A DNA stretch of 64,000 nt from Polaribacter sargassicola (GTDB lineage Bacteria; Bacteroidota; Bacteroidia; Flavobacteriales; Flavobacteriaceae), in the NCBI RefSeq assembly GCF_021991835.1, contig NZ_JAHDAU010000003.1:124001-188000 (forward strand). Reading direction: 5' to 3'. The notes under the pieces were generated by a model, which was not told the origin of the DNA, did no database searches, and worked only from the letters and a program-made list of their open reading frames with translations. The position numbers and the translations under genes were made by a program. Shown in pieces: positions 51,429 through 60,907 of this stretch; position 1 is the stretch's first letter; every line of letters begins with the position of its first letter.

Positions 51429-53489
51429 TTATTCTGCTGGTTTAAAGTCTGCAGCTTTCCATAATGGATTACTTTTAAAATAATTTCCGTTTGTAACCAC
51501 TGCAGATACTGTTCTTATATTAGATATATCTTCTAAAGGATTTTTATCTAAAATAGCAATATCTCCTTCTTTACCAACTTCTAAAGTTCCGGTTTTATCT
51601 CCTAACCCCATAGCTGTTGCCGGTATAATAGTTGCTGTTTTTATAGCTTCTAAAGGCGTTAATCCTCCGTATTTTTGATACGTTTCTAACTCTAAATACA
51701 AACCAAAAACAGGTACAATATTATCTGTACCAGCAACAATTGGCACACCTGCTTTGTAAAACTGCCCTAAAATACCCATTGCTTTTATATAATCTGCTCT
51801 AGCTATTTCTGCTCTTTTTGGAGATAAACCTGTTCTAAATCTTTTTCCTTCAAATAACTCATAAGCAATTCTATCAGAAAAAGGTTCTATACTTTCTAAA
51901 ACATCTCCTTTTGTCATTCCTCTAGCAACGTCTAAAGCTATTGTTGGATCTAAAACAGTTTTATTTTTCAACAAAAATGCAATTGCATCGTCTATTTGTT
52001 TTTGAGAAATTTCATTTTTATAAATATAATAACTTCCTAAATCTTTAACTTTTTTATCAGGAAATAATACCGTTAAAATTCTAGATCGATGACTTAACAT
52101 ATCCATACCAGCATCAATAGCACCACGTGCATTACCAATAGCATTTGGTACATGCCCAGTAATAGACATACCTCTTTTATGACCTTCTTCTGCCAATACT
52201 TTTGTTAATTCTTCGGTTACAGAAGAGTAAATTTTTATTTGTTTATATCCGTTAGAAAAATACAGATCTGCAACTTCTTTTGCTTCTTGTTCATTTCTTG
52301 CTCTTACTACTCCGTTACCTTGTATTCCGGCTCCGTCTGTCATTCCTGCTAATAAAATATCCGGACCAATTGCTCCTTTTTTTGCAATAGCATCTCTAAA
52401 TGATGTTGCAAACTCAAGCTCATTTCCGTTATCACGGATTGTAGTAACACCACCTGCTAAATAAGCTGGCGCCCAATCTACTTGATTAGAATGTGCATGC
52501 ATATCCCATAAACCAGGAATTAATGTTTTGCCTTTTACATCAATTACTTCTGCTCCTTCTGGAATTTCTACTTCAGATCGTTTTCCTATTTTAGAAATTG
52601 TTCCGTCTACTACAATCAAAGTCATATCTTCTTTAGCTGTATTGCTAAGTCCGTCTACAATATTTCCACCAACAAAAGCTTTTACTTTTGCTTGAGTACC
52701 TTTTAAATCTTCTGTAAACTTAGACAACGCTGCCATTTCTTCTTCTACGTTTCCTTGAATAAAAAATGGTTTTGCTTCTTCGTATCCTTCTTTAATATAT
52801 TCTCTAATTTGCGTATTTGCTTTAACAAGCGCCACTAAATTATTAGTTTCATCTACCCAAATAGTTCTTCCTCCCCAATTAATTCCTTCTACAACATATC
52901 TTTTTAAAGAAACTTTTTCTCCTTTAATAGTTACCGTATCTTTTTGGATGAAATTCATAGTAATTTCTCCTCTTGGTAAAATAGGAATACTTCCTGTACC
53001 TCCTTTTTTAAAGTAATAATGATACAACATCATTTCTATACCGGCAGGAATATTACTATGTACCGGAAAAAAATCTGAATTTTCTTTTTCTACAAAATCT
53101 CTATTTTTTTCCCAAACAGCAATACCTTTTGATGTTTTTTCTACTTTTAAATTAACAATTGTATCTGTTTGTGTAATACGTCTGTTTAAATAAAAAGACG
53201 GATTTAAATCCATATCTAAAATCAACTTTGCCTCTACACCTGTAATTCTTCCTCTTTCATTTTCTCCTTGAAGAGATGTTACTATAACAGAATCTTTTGT
53301 TGTAGAAATAGCATATGTTTCTTTACCAATTAAAGACTGCCTTCTATACACTAAAAAAGTACCTTCTTCATTTTTATTTGCCCATTCTGATGGCGCTGTT
53401 GAACAGCTTGTAACTAAAAATAGCACACCTAATTTAAACAAATTACCAACTTGTTTAAATGTTATTTTTGATTGATTATTATATATCAT
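51429..53489 (-). CDS. Amidohydrolase lipoprotein (imidazolonepropionase/dipeptidase-like)
   Basis: This 686-residue protein has a lipoprotein signal with Cys29 (LVTSC), an N-terminal domain of about 250 residues of unknown role, and a metal-dependent amidohydrolase domain. The metal site shows GLWDMHAHSN near residue 329 (HxH), then TGHVPNAIG and a catalytic aspartate in VAGTDNIVPVFGLYLELE near residue 588. The closing LEVGKEGDIAILDKNPLEDISNI strand is typical of the family. It probably hydrolyses a C-N bond in a cyclic amide, imide or dipeptide. The substrate is unknown. It lies between the FG-GAP gene and the RidA gene. Confidence 0.83.
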   Translation of the reverse strand: MIYNNQSKITFKQVGNLFKLGVLFLVTSCSTAPSEWANKNEEGTFLVYRRQSLIGKETYAISTTKDSVIVTSLQGENERGRITGVEAKLILDMDLNPSFYLNRRITQTDTIVNLKVEKTSKGIAVWEKNRDFVEKENSDFFPVHSNIPAGIEMMLYHYYFKKGGTGSIPILPRGEITMNFIQKDTVTIKGEKVSLKRYVVEGINWGGRTIWVDETNNLVALVKANTQIREYIKEGYEEAKPFFIQGNVEEEMAALSKFTEDLKGTQAKVKAFVGGNIVDGLSNTAKEDMTLIVVDGTISKIGKRSEVEIPEGAEVIDVKGKTLIPGLWDMHAHSNQVDWAPAYLAGGVTTIRDNGNELEFATSFRDAIAKKGAIGPDILLAGMTDGAGIQGNGVVRARNEQEAKEVADLYFSNGYKQIKIYSSVTEELTKVLAEEGHKRGMSITGHVPNAIGNARGAIDAGMDMLSHRSRILTVLFPDKKVKDLGSYYIYKNEISQKQIDDAIAFLLKNKTVLDPTIALDVARGMTKGDVLESIEPFSDRIAYELFEGKRFRTGLSPKRAEIARADYIKAMGILGQFYKAGVPIVAGTDNIVPVFGLYLELETYQKYGGLTPLEAIKTATIIPATAMGLGDKTGTLEVGKEGDIAILDKNPLEDISNIRTVSAVVTNGNYFKSNPLWKAADFKPAE

Positions 53490-53533
53490 TTTATATTTTT
53501 AAATTATTTAGAATCTATTTTTTAGAGATAAGA

Positions 53534-54655
53534 TTATGGAAATTTTGGTGTAAATCGGTTGAAATAAAATAGATTTAATTCATCAGAATTACTTTCTATA
53601 ATATCTAGTTTTTTATCACCATTTAAATCTGAAGTTAAAATATCATAAGTACTAAAATTAGCGTCCTTTAATTGTATTTTCTCCCAAGAAGTGGCTTTTT
53701 TAGAATTGATAAAAACATTATTAGGCGCTGCTACATTACCTACAATAATATCTGTTTCTCCATCATCATTTAAATCTGCAATAGATAAAGAGTAGGTTTT
53801 ATCATTACTATTATCAAAAACAATTTTACGATTGTAAGTTTCGTTTTTACTTCCAAAATAAATTACGTTTGGCTCACCAATATTTGCAGTAATAATATCC
53901 ATAAAACCATCTTTATCTATATCTGTTACTGCAACAGACCTAGTAACATCCTTACCTGTACCATATGCTATTTTTTTAGTAAAATTTAAGTTTCCATCAT
54001 TTAAATACACATAATTTGGTTGATCGTCTCTGTTTGCTAAAATCAAATCTAAATGTCCGTCTGCATTCATATCTGCAACCTCAACATCTATTGTAGAGTC
54101 TTTTTTATTTCCAAAACCAATTACTTTTGTAAAAATTCCTTTTCCGTTATTTAAACAGATTTCATTTTCGCTTCCTCTATTAGTTATTAAAATATCTATG
54201 TCTCCATCGTTGTCTAAATCTGCAACTACAATATTTCGTGTATGTCCGTATTTATCACCAAAAGAAGCGCCTTTTGTAAAATTTCCTTTTCCATCATTTA
54301 TAAAAATAAAATTAGGTGCCATATCATTACCAACAGCAATATCTAAATCGCCATCGCCATCAAAATCTGCTAATTCTGTAGAGTAACTTGTTTCTTGTTC
54401 TGTGCCTAAATTTTTAGAAACAGTAAAAATACCACGTCCGTTATTTATAAAAATACGGTTCTGTCCTGGCCAATGCCTACCGTTTGCAAGTACAATATCC
54501 ATATCTCCATCATTATCAACATCTCCAATACCCATAGAGGCTGTACGCTCTTTATGAATACCTAAAATGGTTCTATTATTAGTAAAAAAACTAGACTCCT
54601 GTGAATGAACAGAAAGTACGCAACTTAAAAAAATTGCTAAAAAAATGTATTTCAT
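53534..54655 (-). CDS. Secreted seven-repeat FG-GAP/VCBS beta-propeller protein
   Basis: This 373-residue protein has a signal peptide ending near SVHSQ (residue 19). Seven aspartate-rich repeats follow, each of the form ADxDxDGDxDIxxxN (for example GDVDNDGDMDIVLAN, ADFDGDGDLDIAVGN, ADLDNDGDIDILITN). Seven such repeats make a complete seven-bladed propeller with a calcium site in each blade. It has no extra domain or C-terminal sorting signal. Such proteins bind ligands or partners at the surface. Its place between the dipeptidase and amidohydrolase genes suggests it belongs to the same complex (inference). Confidence 0.85.
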   Translation of the reverse strand: MKYIFLAIFLSCVLSVHSQESSFFTNNRTILGIHKERTASMGIGDVDNDGDMDIVLANGRHWPGQNRIFINNGRGIFTVSKNLGTEQETSYSTELADFDGDGDLDIAVGNDMAPNFIFINDGKGNFTKGASFGDKYGHTRNIVVADLDNDGDIDILITNRGSENEICLNNGKGIFTKVIGFGNKKDSTIDVEVADMNADGHLDLILANRDDQPNYVYLNDGNLNFTKKIAYGTGKDVTRSVAVTDIDKDGFMDIITANIGEPNVIYFGSKNETYNRKIVFDNSNDKTYSLSIADLNDDGETDIIVGNVAAPNNVFINSKKATSWEKIQLKDANFSTYDILTSDLNGDKKLDIIESNSDELNLFYFNRFTPKFP

Positions 54656-54734
54656 AATATGTTTATTAATTAATGACTACGATTATAAATAGGGGGATTT
54701 ATCTTTTTTATAGACATTTTTTTTGAGGTGACTT

Positions 54735-55886
54735 TTACTTTAATGTCTCTTTAAAATATCGTAACCAATTTAAGCCTAATATTTTTTCGATATCACCAGT
54801 ACTATAACCTCTTTTATCTAAAATTTTGGCAACTTGTAAATAACGATCTGGTTTATCTAATTCTGGTATCCAAGGTGGCCATTGTACTTTATAAGAAGGT
54901 TTAAATCTTGTTAATCTTGGTACATACCAATTTTCTTTTGTTGCGCCTGTTGCTTGCAATCCTTGAATTGCAAAATCTGCAGCAACACCTACATGATCTA
55001 TTCCTGCAATTTTAACAGCATGATCTATATGATCTACATAAGTTTCTATGGTTGTTTTTGTTCCTAATTCTGGCCCAATCATATAACCTAAACAAATTAC
55101 GCCCATAATACCACCTTTGTCTGCCATGGCTTTTATTTGTTGATCTGTTTTTGCTCTTGGATGATTTTTATATAACGTTTCGCACATTGTGTGATTAAAA
55201 CAAGCTCCAGATTTGCTAAACTTAATTCCGTCGTTAGTAGTTTCTCTTCCGCAATGCGATAAATCAATCATAATACCAAGTTCATTCATACGTTCTACGG
55301 CTTCAATTCCAAAATCTGACAAACCACAATCTGTACGCTCTGTACTTCCATCACCTAACAAATTTCTTTGATTGTATGTTAATTGAATCCAACGTGTACC
55401 TGCATCATATAAAGTATCTAAGTTTTTTATAGATTTCTCCATCATTGTGGCATTTTGAAATCCATATAAAACAGCTGTTTTATTTTCTTTTTTTGCACGA
55501 ATAAAATCGTTTGCTGTTGTAGCTTTTATTAAAACATCTGAATTGTTTTTTATACGAGCATCCCATTCTGCAATATTTTTTAAAGCCAATTTTAAGCTTC
55601 CGGAAAGTAAAGAGGTACTAAAACCAGAATAACCTGTTTTTGCCAAAGCTTTAAAAGAGTCTTCATTCCATCCTTTAGGAATAATAAGACCGTCTATTAC
55701 CATTGCTTTTTTATAAAGCGCTTCAATTTTATCATTTGGAAGATTCATAATTGTTTCTGTTGATAAAAACTGACCTGAATCTGGACTTAAAGATTCTAAT
55801 ATGGAGTTGAAAGCACCTACTGTCTGTTTCGGAAAAAAAGCTCCTAATGACAATAGCTTTACTAAATTTCTGCGAGTTTGTTCCAA
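54735..55886 (-). CDS. M19 (membrane dipeptidase) homologue with altered metal site and Tat signal
   Basis: This 383-residue protein starts with a twin-arginine signal (QTRRNLVKLLSLGAF). The M19 fold follows, with DLSHCGRET (His211), CFNHTMCETLYKNHPR (His232, Arg244) and DHVGVAADF (Asp304). Canonical M19 enzymes also use an HxD pair near the start and a bridging Glu. Here that start reads VIDGLIIPKG, so the His and Asp are Leu67 and Ile69, and the Glu position is Gln144 in LYGFQNATMM. Three of the usual ligands are thus missing, and the enzyme may use one metal or another reaction. It follows susD by about 130 bases with a hairpin between. Confidence 0.8.
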   Translation of the reverse strand: MEQTRRNLVKLLSLGAFFPKQTVGAFNSILESLSPDSGQFLSTETIMNLPNDKIEALYKKAMVIDGLIIPKGWNEDSFKALAKTGYSGFSTSLLSGSLKLALKNIAEWDARIKNNSDVLIKATTANDFIRAKKENKTAVLYGFQNATMMEKSIKNLDTLYDAGTRWIQLTYNQRNLLGDGSTERTDCGLSDFGIEAVERMNELGIMIDLSHCGRETTNDGIKFSKSGACFNHTMCETLYKNHPRAKTDQQIKAMADKGGIMGVICLGYMIGPELGTKTTIETYVDHIDHAVKIAGIDHVGVAADFAIQGLQATGATKENWYVPRLTRFKPSYKVQWPPWIPELDKPDRYLQVAKILDKRGYSTGDIEKILGLNWLRYFKETLK

Positions 55887-55934
55887 AATATCTTGTCTTT
55901 AAATTATTTAAATATTATAATCTTCTAAAACTAA

Positions 55935-56001
55935 TAAAAAAAACTTGTTTACACACATTGACAAAGGACATCAACTTTATCAACACATGTGCAACAAGTT
56001 T
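55935..56001 (-). terminator. Terminator-like hairpin between susD and the M19 gene
   Basis: AAACTTGTT (55941-55949) pairs with AACAAGTTT (55993-56001) across a loop that includes CACATGTG. In the leftward direction a T-run (complement of an A-run at 55935-55943) follows. It may end or reduce transcription from susD into the M19 gene. Confidence 0.55.
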
Positions 56002-56014
56002 ATTTACCAGGCTA

Positions 56015-57427
56015 TTAATTATAACCTGGATTTTGTTCTATATTAGGATTTACATCTGTTTCATCTTGTGGTATTGGCAATATATTTGTATCATCTGCAT
56101 AAGGAATATAGCAAATACTAGATGTACATTCTGTTCTTACAATATCTTGCTTTCTACGCATTAAATCCCACAATCTTTGTCCTTCAAAACAAAGTTCTAA
56201 TCTTCTTTCTAAGAAAATAGCATCTAATAAATCTTCTCCGGTAGTTGTTGTACTTGTTGCTGTTGGCAGTGCTCTTTTTCTAACAACATCTAAATCTTCT
56301 TGAGCACCTGTAATATTAGTACCAATTTGTGCTCTTGCTTCTGCTCTAATTAAATAAATTTCTGCAAGACGTACAACTTTTACATTATCATAACCTAATA
56401 CATCAGAATATTTATTTACTCTATATGGTGCATAATCTCCTGCTAAATTAGTATCTTCTACAAAAACATTCATTCTTACATCTTCTGCATCATATAAAGA
56501 AACTACATCGTTAGACGGTAAATAATCTCCATAACCACCATCTGCAGCAGAAAGATATAAACCAGAAATACCGTTACCACCAACATTATCAGACTCAGTC
56601 ATAGAAATTTCAAAAATAGATTCTGATGTATTATCTACATTCCATAATGTTAAATAATTATCATTATCAACTAAACTATAACCCGCGTTTATTACATCTG
56701 TAGCCATTGCTTCTGCATTTACCCAATCTTCTTTATATAAATAAACTCTAGACAATAATGCTTTTACTGATATTGCAGATAAGGTATTTGAATTTGAACT
56801 TCTAGAAGTGTCATTCATTAAAGATAAAGCCGTTGTCATATCAGAAATTATCTGATTATATACTTCTTCAACTGTATTTCTTTCTGGCTCTAAAGTTGGA
56901 TCGAATTCTAATATTAAAGGAACACCTGAATGACTTGCATCTGAAGTATAAGTATAATGTTGGGCAAAAAGTTTTACCAAATCAAAATAAATTAATCCTC
57001 TTAATGCGTATGCCTCTCCTAAAATATGGTCTTTACTATCTTGAGATGTTTCTGGAACCTCTACATCTGAATTAATGATATTATTTAATGCATTATTTGC
57101 AAAATACATTCCCGTCCACAAAGAACTTGCCTGAACGTCTGAAACGTTTTGCACATGTTCTGCATAATCTATAATTCTGTTTGCTGATAAATTTTGTTTT
57201 ACATCATCTGCTAAAACATCAGGAATCATAAACATATATCTACCATAATAATATGCTTCTTGCATCTCGTCATACACACCTGTAATAGAAGTTTCTAAAT
57301 CTTCTAAATTGGTAATTGCATCTTCATTTGCAACTGAAGATTGTGGAGTAAGTTCTAAAAATGATTCTGAACATGATAAGAAAAAACCTATCATAATCAA
57401 TAGTAATATTTTATTATATTTTTTCAT
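56015..57427 (-). CDS. SusD/RagB-family outer-membrane lipoprotein
   Basis: This 470-residue protein has a lipoprotein signal with Cys19 (IGFFLSCSESFLELTPQSSVANED), the usual SusD start, and then the alpha-helical fold with TPR-like pairs. GEAYALRGLIYFDLVKLFAQHYTY near residue 137 is the strongest signature, and the C-terminal half carries FLERRLELCFEGQRLWDLMRRKQDI and the closing PIPQDETDVNPNIEQNPGY. SusD proteins form a lid on the SusC channel and bind the nutrient. It is shorter than glycan-binding SusDs (often 500-600). It follows susC by 10 bases. Confidence 0.92.
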   Translation of the reverse strand: MKKYNKILLLIMIGFFLSCSESFLELTPQSSVANEDAITNLEDLETSITGVYDEMQEAYYYGRYMFMIPDVLADDVKQNLSANRIIDYAEHVQNVSDVQASSLWTGMYFANNALNNIINSDVEVPETSQDSKDHILGEAYALRGLIYFDLVKLFAQHYTYTSDASHSGVPLILEFDPTLEPERNTVEEVYNQIISDMTTALSLMNDTSRSSNSNTLSAISVKALLSRVYLYKEDWVNAEAMATDVINAGYSLVDNDNYLTLWNVDNTSESIFEISMTESDNVGGNGISGLYLSAADGGYGDYLPSNDVVSLYDAEDVRMNVFVEDTNLAGDYAPYRVNKYSDVLGYDNVKVVRLAEIYLIRAEARAQIGTNITGAQEDLDVVRKRALPTATSTTTTGEDLLDAIFLERRLELCFEGQRLWDLMRRKQDIVRTECTSSICYIPYADDTNILPIPQDETDVNPNIEQNPGYN

Positions 57428-57437
57428 GAGTGTTTTT

Positions 57438-60400
57438 TTATAGTTTAATATCTAATCCTACAGAAATAGTTTTCATTGCTGGCGTTAATCCATTATAACT
57501 ACCACTTATCGATTGTTCTGGATCTATATATAAATCTTTTTCTTTAGTAAAAGTTAATAAATTTGTACCTCTTGCATATAACCTAGCAGAACTAAGATGT
57601 AAAAAAGAAGTTACTTTTTCTGGAAAATCATAAGCTGCTGTTATATCTTTTAAACGAATAAAACTACCATCGTACAACCATCTTGTTACATTGGCTTGAT
57701 TACTACCAGAATGACCTCCCCATTGAAACTTAGGAAATAATGCATCTGTTTTACCTTCTACCCATCTGTTTTCAAACACATAAGTAGCCGTACTTCTTGG
57801 TGTTAATCTACCATCACCTAAAGTTCCACGTGCTCTACTGTCAAATAAATAATTACCAGAAGAATACATAAAGTTGGCATTTAAACTAAAACCTTTGTAA
57901 GAAAAAGACGTATTAAAACCTCCATAAAAATCTGGTGTTGCAGATTTACCTGTTAAATAACGTTCTGCTTCTCCTATATTATTAGTTATAGTTGTTTCGC
58001 TAGCATCTGTATAGTATTGTACTTCTCCATTTGTTTGATCTACACCTGCCCAACCATACATATAAAAAGATTGAAAATCTTGACCAACTTGTCTTCTAAA
58101 AGCTCCGTCTGTATAATCTTCATCTAACTCTGTAATTTCATTTTTTATAAAAGTGGTATTTAAACCAACACTCCATCTAAAATCTTTTTTATTAATAATA
58201 TCAGCATTTAAAGTTATCTCTAAACCTTTATTAGACATTGATCCAAAATTTTGAGTAAGCTCTGTAAACCCTGTAGTTGGAGAAATAGGCACATCTAAAA
58301 TAAGATCTGATGAAAGTCTATTAAAATACTCTACCGTACCACTTACTGCATTAAATAAACCAAAATCTAAACCTATATTAAAATTCTCTTGAGTTTCCCA
58401 TGTTAAATCTGGATTTGCAAGTTGTTGTGGAGTTCCACCAGGAGAGCTATCATAATCATCTCCATAACCATATAATCCTAAAGAAGCAAAGTTACCAATA
58501 GCTGCGTTACCTGTTAAACCGTAAGAAGTTCTTAGCTTTAATAAATTTATAAAAGAAATATCATTAATAAAATCTTCTTTAAACATGTTCCAACTTGCTC
58601 CAACAGAATAAAAAGTTCCGTATCTATTATCTGCACCAAATCTAGAAGAACCATCTCTTCTTACACTACCAGAAAGAAAGTATTTATTATCATAATTATA
58701 GTTTCCTCTTAAAAATGTAGAATTAAAAGTATATTCTGTTTTTGTACCAGAAACAGCATATTCTGCTGCTGCTGTACTTAATGTTTTAACTACATCATTA
58801 GGAAAATCTGAACCCGAAGCAGAAAACGATTCTCTTGTAGTTTGTTGCGCTTCATAACCTGCTAAAAAGTTTAAGTTATGATTTTCATTTAACTTTAAAC
58901 TATAATCTAAAGTTTGCGTACCTACCCAAGTTTTATTTGTAGTGTTTGCCTCATAAGCATAACCATTAGTATCATAACCAGTACCATAACGTCTATTATA
59001 ATACGTAGATTCATTAATACTTAAAATATCAAAATTCCATTGAGATCTAAATACTAAACTTTCTACAGGTGTAACCGTTAAAGCTAAATTATCTATAATT
59101 CTATTTGTTTTTGTTTCCCAAGTATCTTCACCACTTAAACTACCTACAGGGTTACTCCCTATTGGAAAATAATCTAAATGATCTGCATTAAATTGCCCTT
59201 CATCATTATAAATAGGAATTAATGGAGATAATTCTAAAGTACTTTTAAACGGATTGTTCCAAGAACCTGCATCTGGCGCGGTTGTAGAAGTAATGTCTGC
59301 AATAGAAATATTATTAGATATTGTAATGTAATCACTAGCTTTGTATTCTAAATTTGTTCTACCACTAAATCTAGAAAAATCATAACCAATTATATAACTT
59401 CCTTGCTCCATAAAACCTCCAGACATAAAATATTTAACTTTGTCTGTGGCACCTCTTATACTTAAATCATAACTTTGTGTAACACCTGTACGTGTTATTG
59501 CATCTAACCAGTTTGTATCTGTTGCTTCACCTGTAGAAGGATCTATTTGCTGTGTATAATAACTATCTAATTGTGCTTGCGCTTCTGCTTCTGTTAAACC
59601 TAAATTTACATAACCTTCTATATACAGCTCCTTATATTGAGCTGCATTTAAAGGTTTTAAAATATTTTTTGATGCTTGTGAGTTAAAACCTGTAAGCGTT
59701 TTTAATTCTATTGTTGCTTTGCCTGTTTTACCTTGTTTTGTAGTAATTAAAATAACACCATTTGCACCTCTAGATCCATAAATTGCTGTAGAAGCAGCAT
59801 CTTTTAAAACACTAATACTTTCTATATCATTTGGGTTGATAGACGCCATTACGTTAGAACTTGCACCGTCATTATCGTTTGTAGATTGGCTACCTGCCTG
59901 AATAGGAATACCATCTATAACATACAATGGTTCACTAGATGCATTAATAGAACCAATACCTCTAATTCTAATTTCTGTATTTGCTCCTGGAGCTCCATCA
60001 AGGGCACTTGCTTGTATACCAGCTACACCACCTCTAAGAGATTGCTCAAAAGAAGATGTTGGTGCTTGTTGTAAATCTGCACTTTTTACAATTGCAACAG
60101 AACCTGTTAATTCTTCTTTCTTTTGAGAACCATAACCTACAATTACAACTTCATCTAATGCAGCTGTAACCTCTTCCATTCTAACATCTATTATAGATTT
60201 ATTACCAACGGTTATAGTTTGTTTTTTCATTCCTATATAAGAAAACTCTAAAACAGACTCACTTGTTACTTTTATTGAGTATTTACCATCAAAATCGGTT
60301 TCTGTACCAACAGATGCACCTTTTATACGTATACTTACACCTGGTAATGGATAACCTTCTGATGCTTCATAAACTACTCCGGAAACAACTCTTTCTTGTA

Positions 60401-60776
60401 CACTTATTTTATTTTTAGATAAAGAATCGTCTTCTTTTTCTTTTATTTTTTTAACCACAACCTGCTTACCATCTACCTTATAAGTTAGGTTTGTTTTTGA
60501 AAAAGCTTTATCTAATACCTTAATAATATTTGCTTCGTTAAGCTTTAGTGATACTTTTTTATTTGTACTTAAAACATCATCTTTATAAAAGAACATGTAA
60601 TCGCTTGTAGTTTGAATCTCTTTAAAAAGTTCTTCTATTGATATCCCTTTTACATCAATATTGATTTTTGTTTGCCCCATCAACGGATTTACATTACCAG
60701 CTGTGATTCCTAAACTAATTAATAATAGAAATATTCTCATAAGTATTAAAATTCCTGTGCGTGAGTTTTTTTTCAT
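57438..60776 (-). CDS. SusC/RagA TonB-linked outer-membrane transporter with STN domain
   Basis: From the ATG at 60776 the protein has 1112 residues; 16 further codons upstream are not signal-like. It has a signal peptide, an STN domain (INIDVKGISIEELFKEIQTTSDYMFFY..., about residues 37-110) used to signal to FecR, a CarboxypepD_reg-like domain (VSGVVYEASEGYPLPGVSIRI, about 130-210), a plug starting EVVIVGYGSQKKEELTGSV, and a 22-strand-type barrel ending LDIKL. It imports nutrients with TonB energy. The STN domain tells that the import is linked to transcription through the sigma/FecR pair upstream. The leader has two hairpins. Confidence 0.93.
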   Translation of the reverse strand: MKKNSRTGILILMRIFLLLISLGITAGNVNPLMGQTKINIDVKGISIEELFKEIQTTSDYMFFYKDDVLSTNKKVSLKLNEANIIKVLDKAFSKTNLTYKVDGKQVVVKKIKEKEDDSLSKNKISVQERVVSGVVYEASEGYPLPGVSIRIKGASVGTETDFDGKYSIKVTSESVLEFSYIGMKKQTITVGNKSIIDVRMEEVTAALDEVVIVGYGSQKKEELTGSVAIVKSADLQQAPTSSFEQSLRGGVAGIQASALDGAPGANTEIRIRGIGSINASSEPLYVIDGIPIQAGSQSTNDNDGASSNVMASINPNDIESISVLKDAASTAIYGSRGANGVILITTKQGKTGKATIELKTLTGFNSQASKNILKPLNAAQYKELYIEGYVNLGLTEAEAQAQLDSYYTQQIDPSTGEATDTNWLDAITRTGVTQSYDLSIRGATDKVKYFMSGGFMEQGSYIIGYDFSRFSGRTNLEYKASDYITISNNISIADITSTTAPDAGSWNNPFKSTLELSPLIPIYNDEGQFNADHLDYFPIGSNPVGSLSGEDTWETKTNRIIDNLALTVTPVESLVFRSQWNFDILSINESTYYNRRYGTGYDTNGYAYEANTTNKTWVGTQTLDYSLKLNENHNLNFLAGYEAQQTTRESFSASGSDFPNDVVKTLSTAAAEYAVSGTKTEYTFNSTFLRGNYNYDNKYFLSGSVRRDGSSRFGADNRYGTFYSVGASWNMFKEDFINDISFINLLKLRTSYGLTGNAAIGNFASLGLYGYGDDYDSSPGGTPQQLANPDLTWETQENFNIGLDFGLFNAVSGTVEYFNRLSSDLILDVPISPTTGFTELTQNFGSMSNKGLEITLNADIINKKDFRWSVGLNTTFIKNEITELDEDYTDGAFRRQVGQDFQSFYMYGWAGVDQTNGEVQYYTDASETTITNNIGEAERYLTGKSATPDFYGGFNTSFSYKGFSLNANFMYSSGNYLFDSRARGTLGDGRLTPRSTATYVFENRWVEGKTDALFPKFQWGGHSGSNQANVTRWLYDGSFIRLKDITAAYDFPEKVTSFLHLSSARLYARGTNLLTFTKEKDLYIDPEQSISGSYNGLTPAMKTISVGLDIKL

Positions 60777-60800
60777 ATTTTTGTTTTTGATTATTAAATT

Positions 60801-60860
60801 TTGCTGTTCTCTACAGCAATACAATTAAAATAAGCCAGAAGATGTTGGCGCATCTTCTGG
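60801..60860 (-). promoter_or_regulatory. Two hairpins in the leader between fecR and susC
   Basis: The strong GC-rich hairpin CCAGAAGATG (60835-60844) / CATCTTCTGG (60851-60860) with TTGGCG as loop lies 48 bases after the fecR stop. It may end fecR transcription. A second hairpin TTGCTGT (60801-60807) / ACAGCAA (60813-60819) lies 25 bases before the susC ATG. The pair could act as an attenuator or mark the end of the fecR transcript. Confidence 0.55.
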
Positions 60861-60907
60861 TCTTTTTAGTAATTCAAATAATAGTTCACTTCATACATTA
60901 CTTTTAT

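Noticed and set aside
49882..55886. Reading the MBL and M19 genes as an antibiotic (carbapenem) resistance pair
   Set aside because: The MBL protein is UlaG-like and the M19 protein lacks key ligands; the context is nutrient import, so resistance is unsupported.
56833..57075. Rightward 80-codon frame inside susD
   Set aside because: It lies opposite a well-supported SusD coding region and has no start signals; it is a shadow of the real gene.
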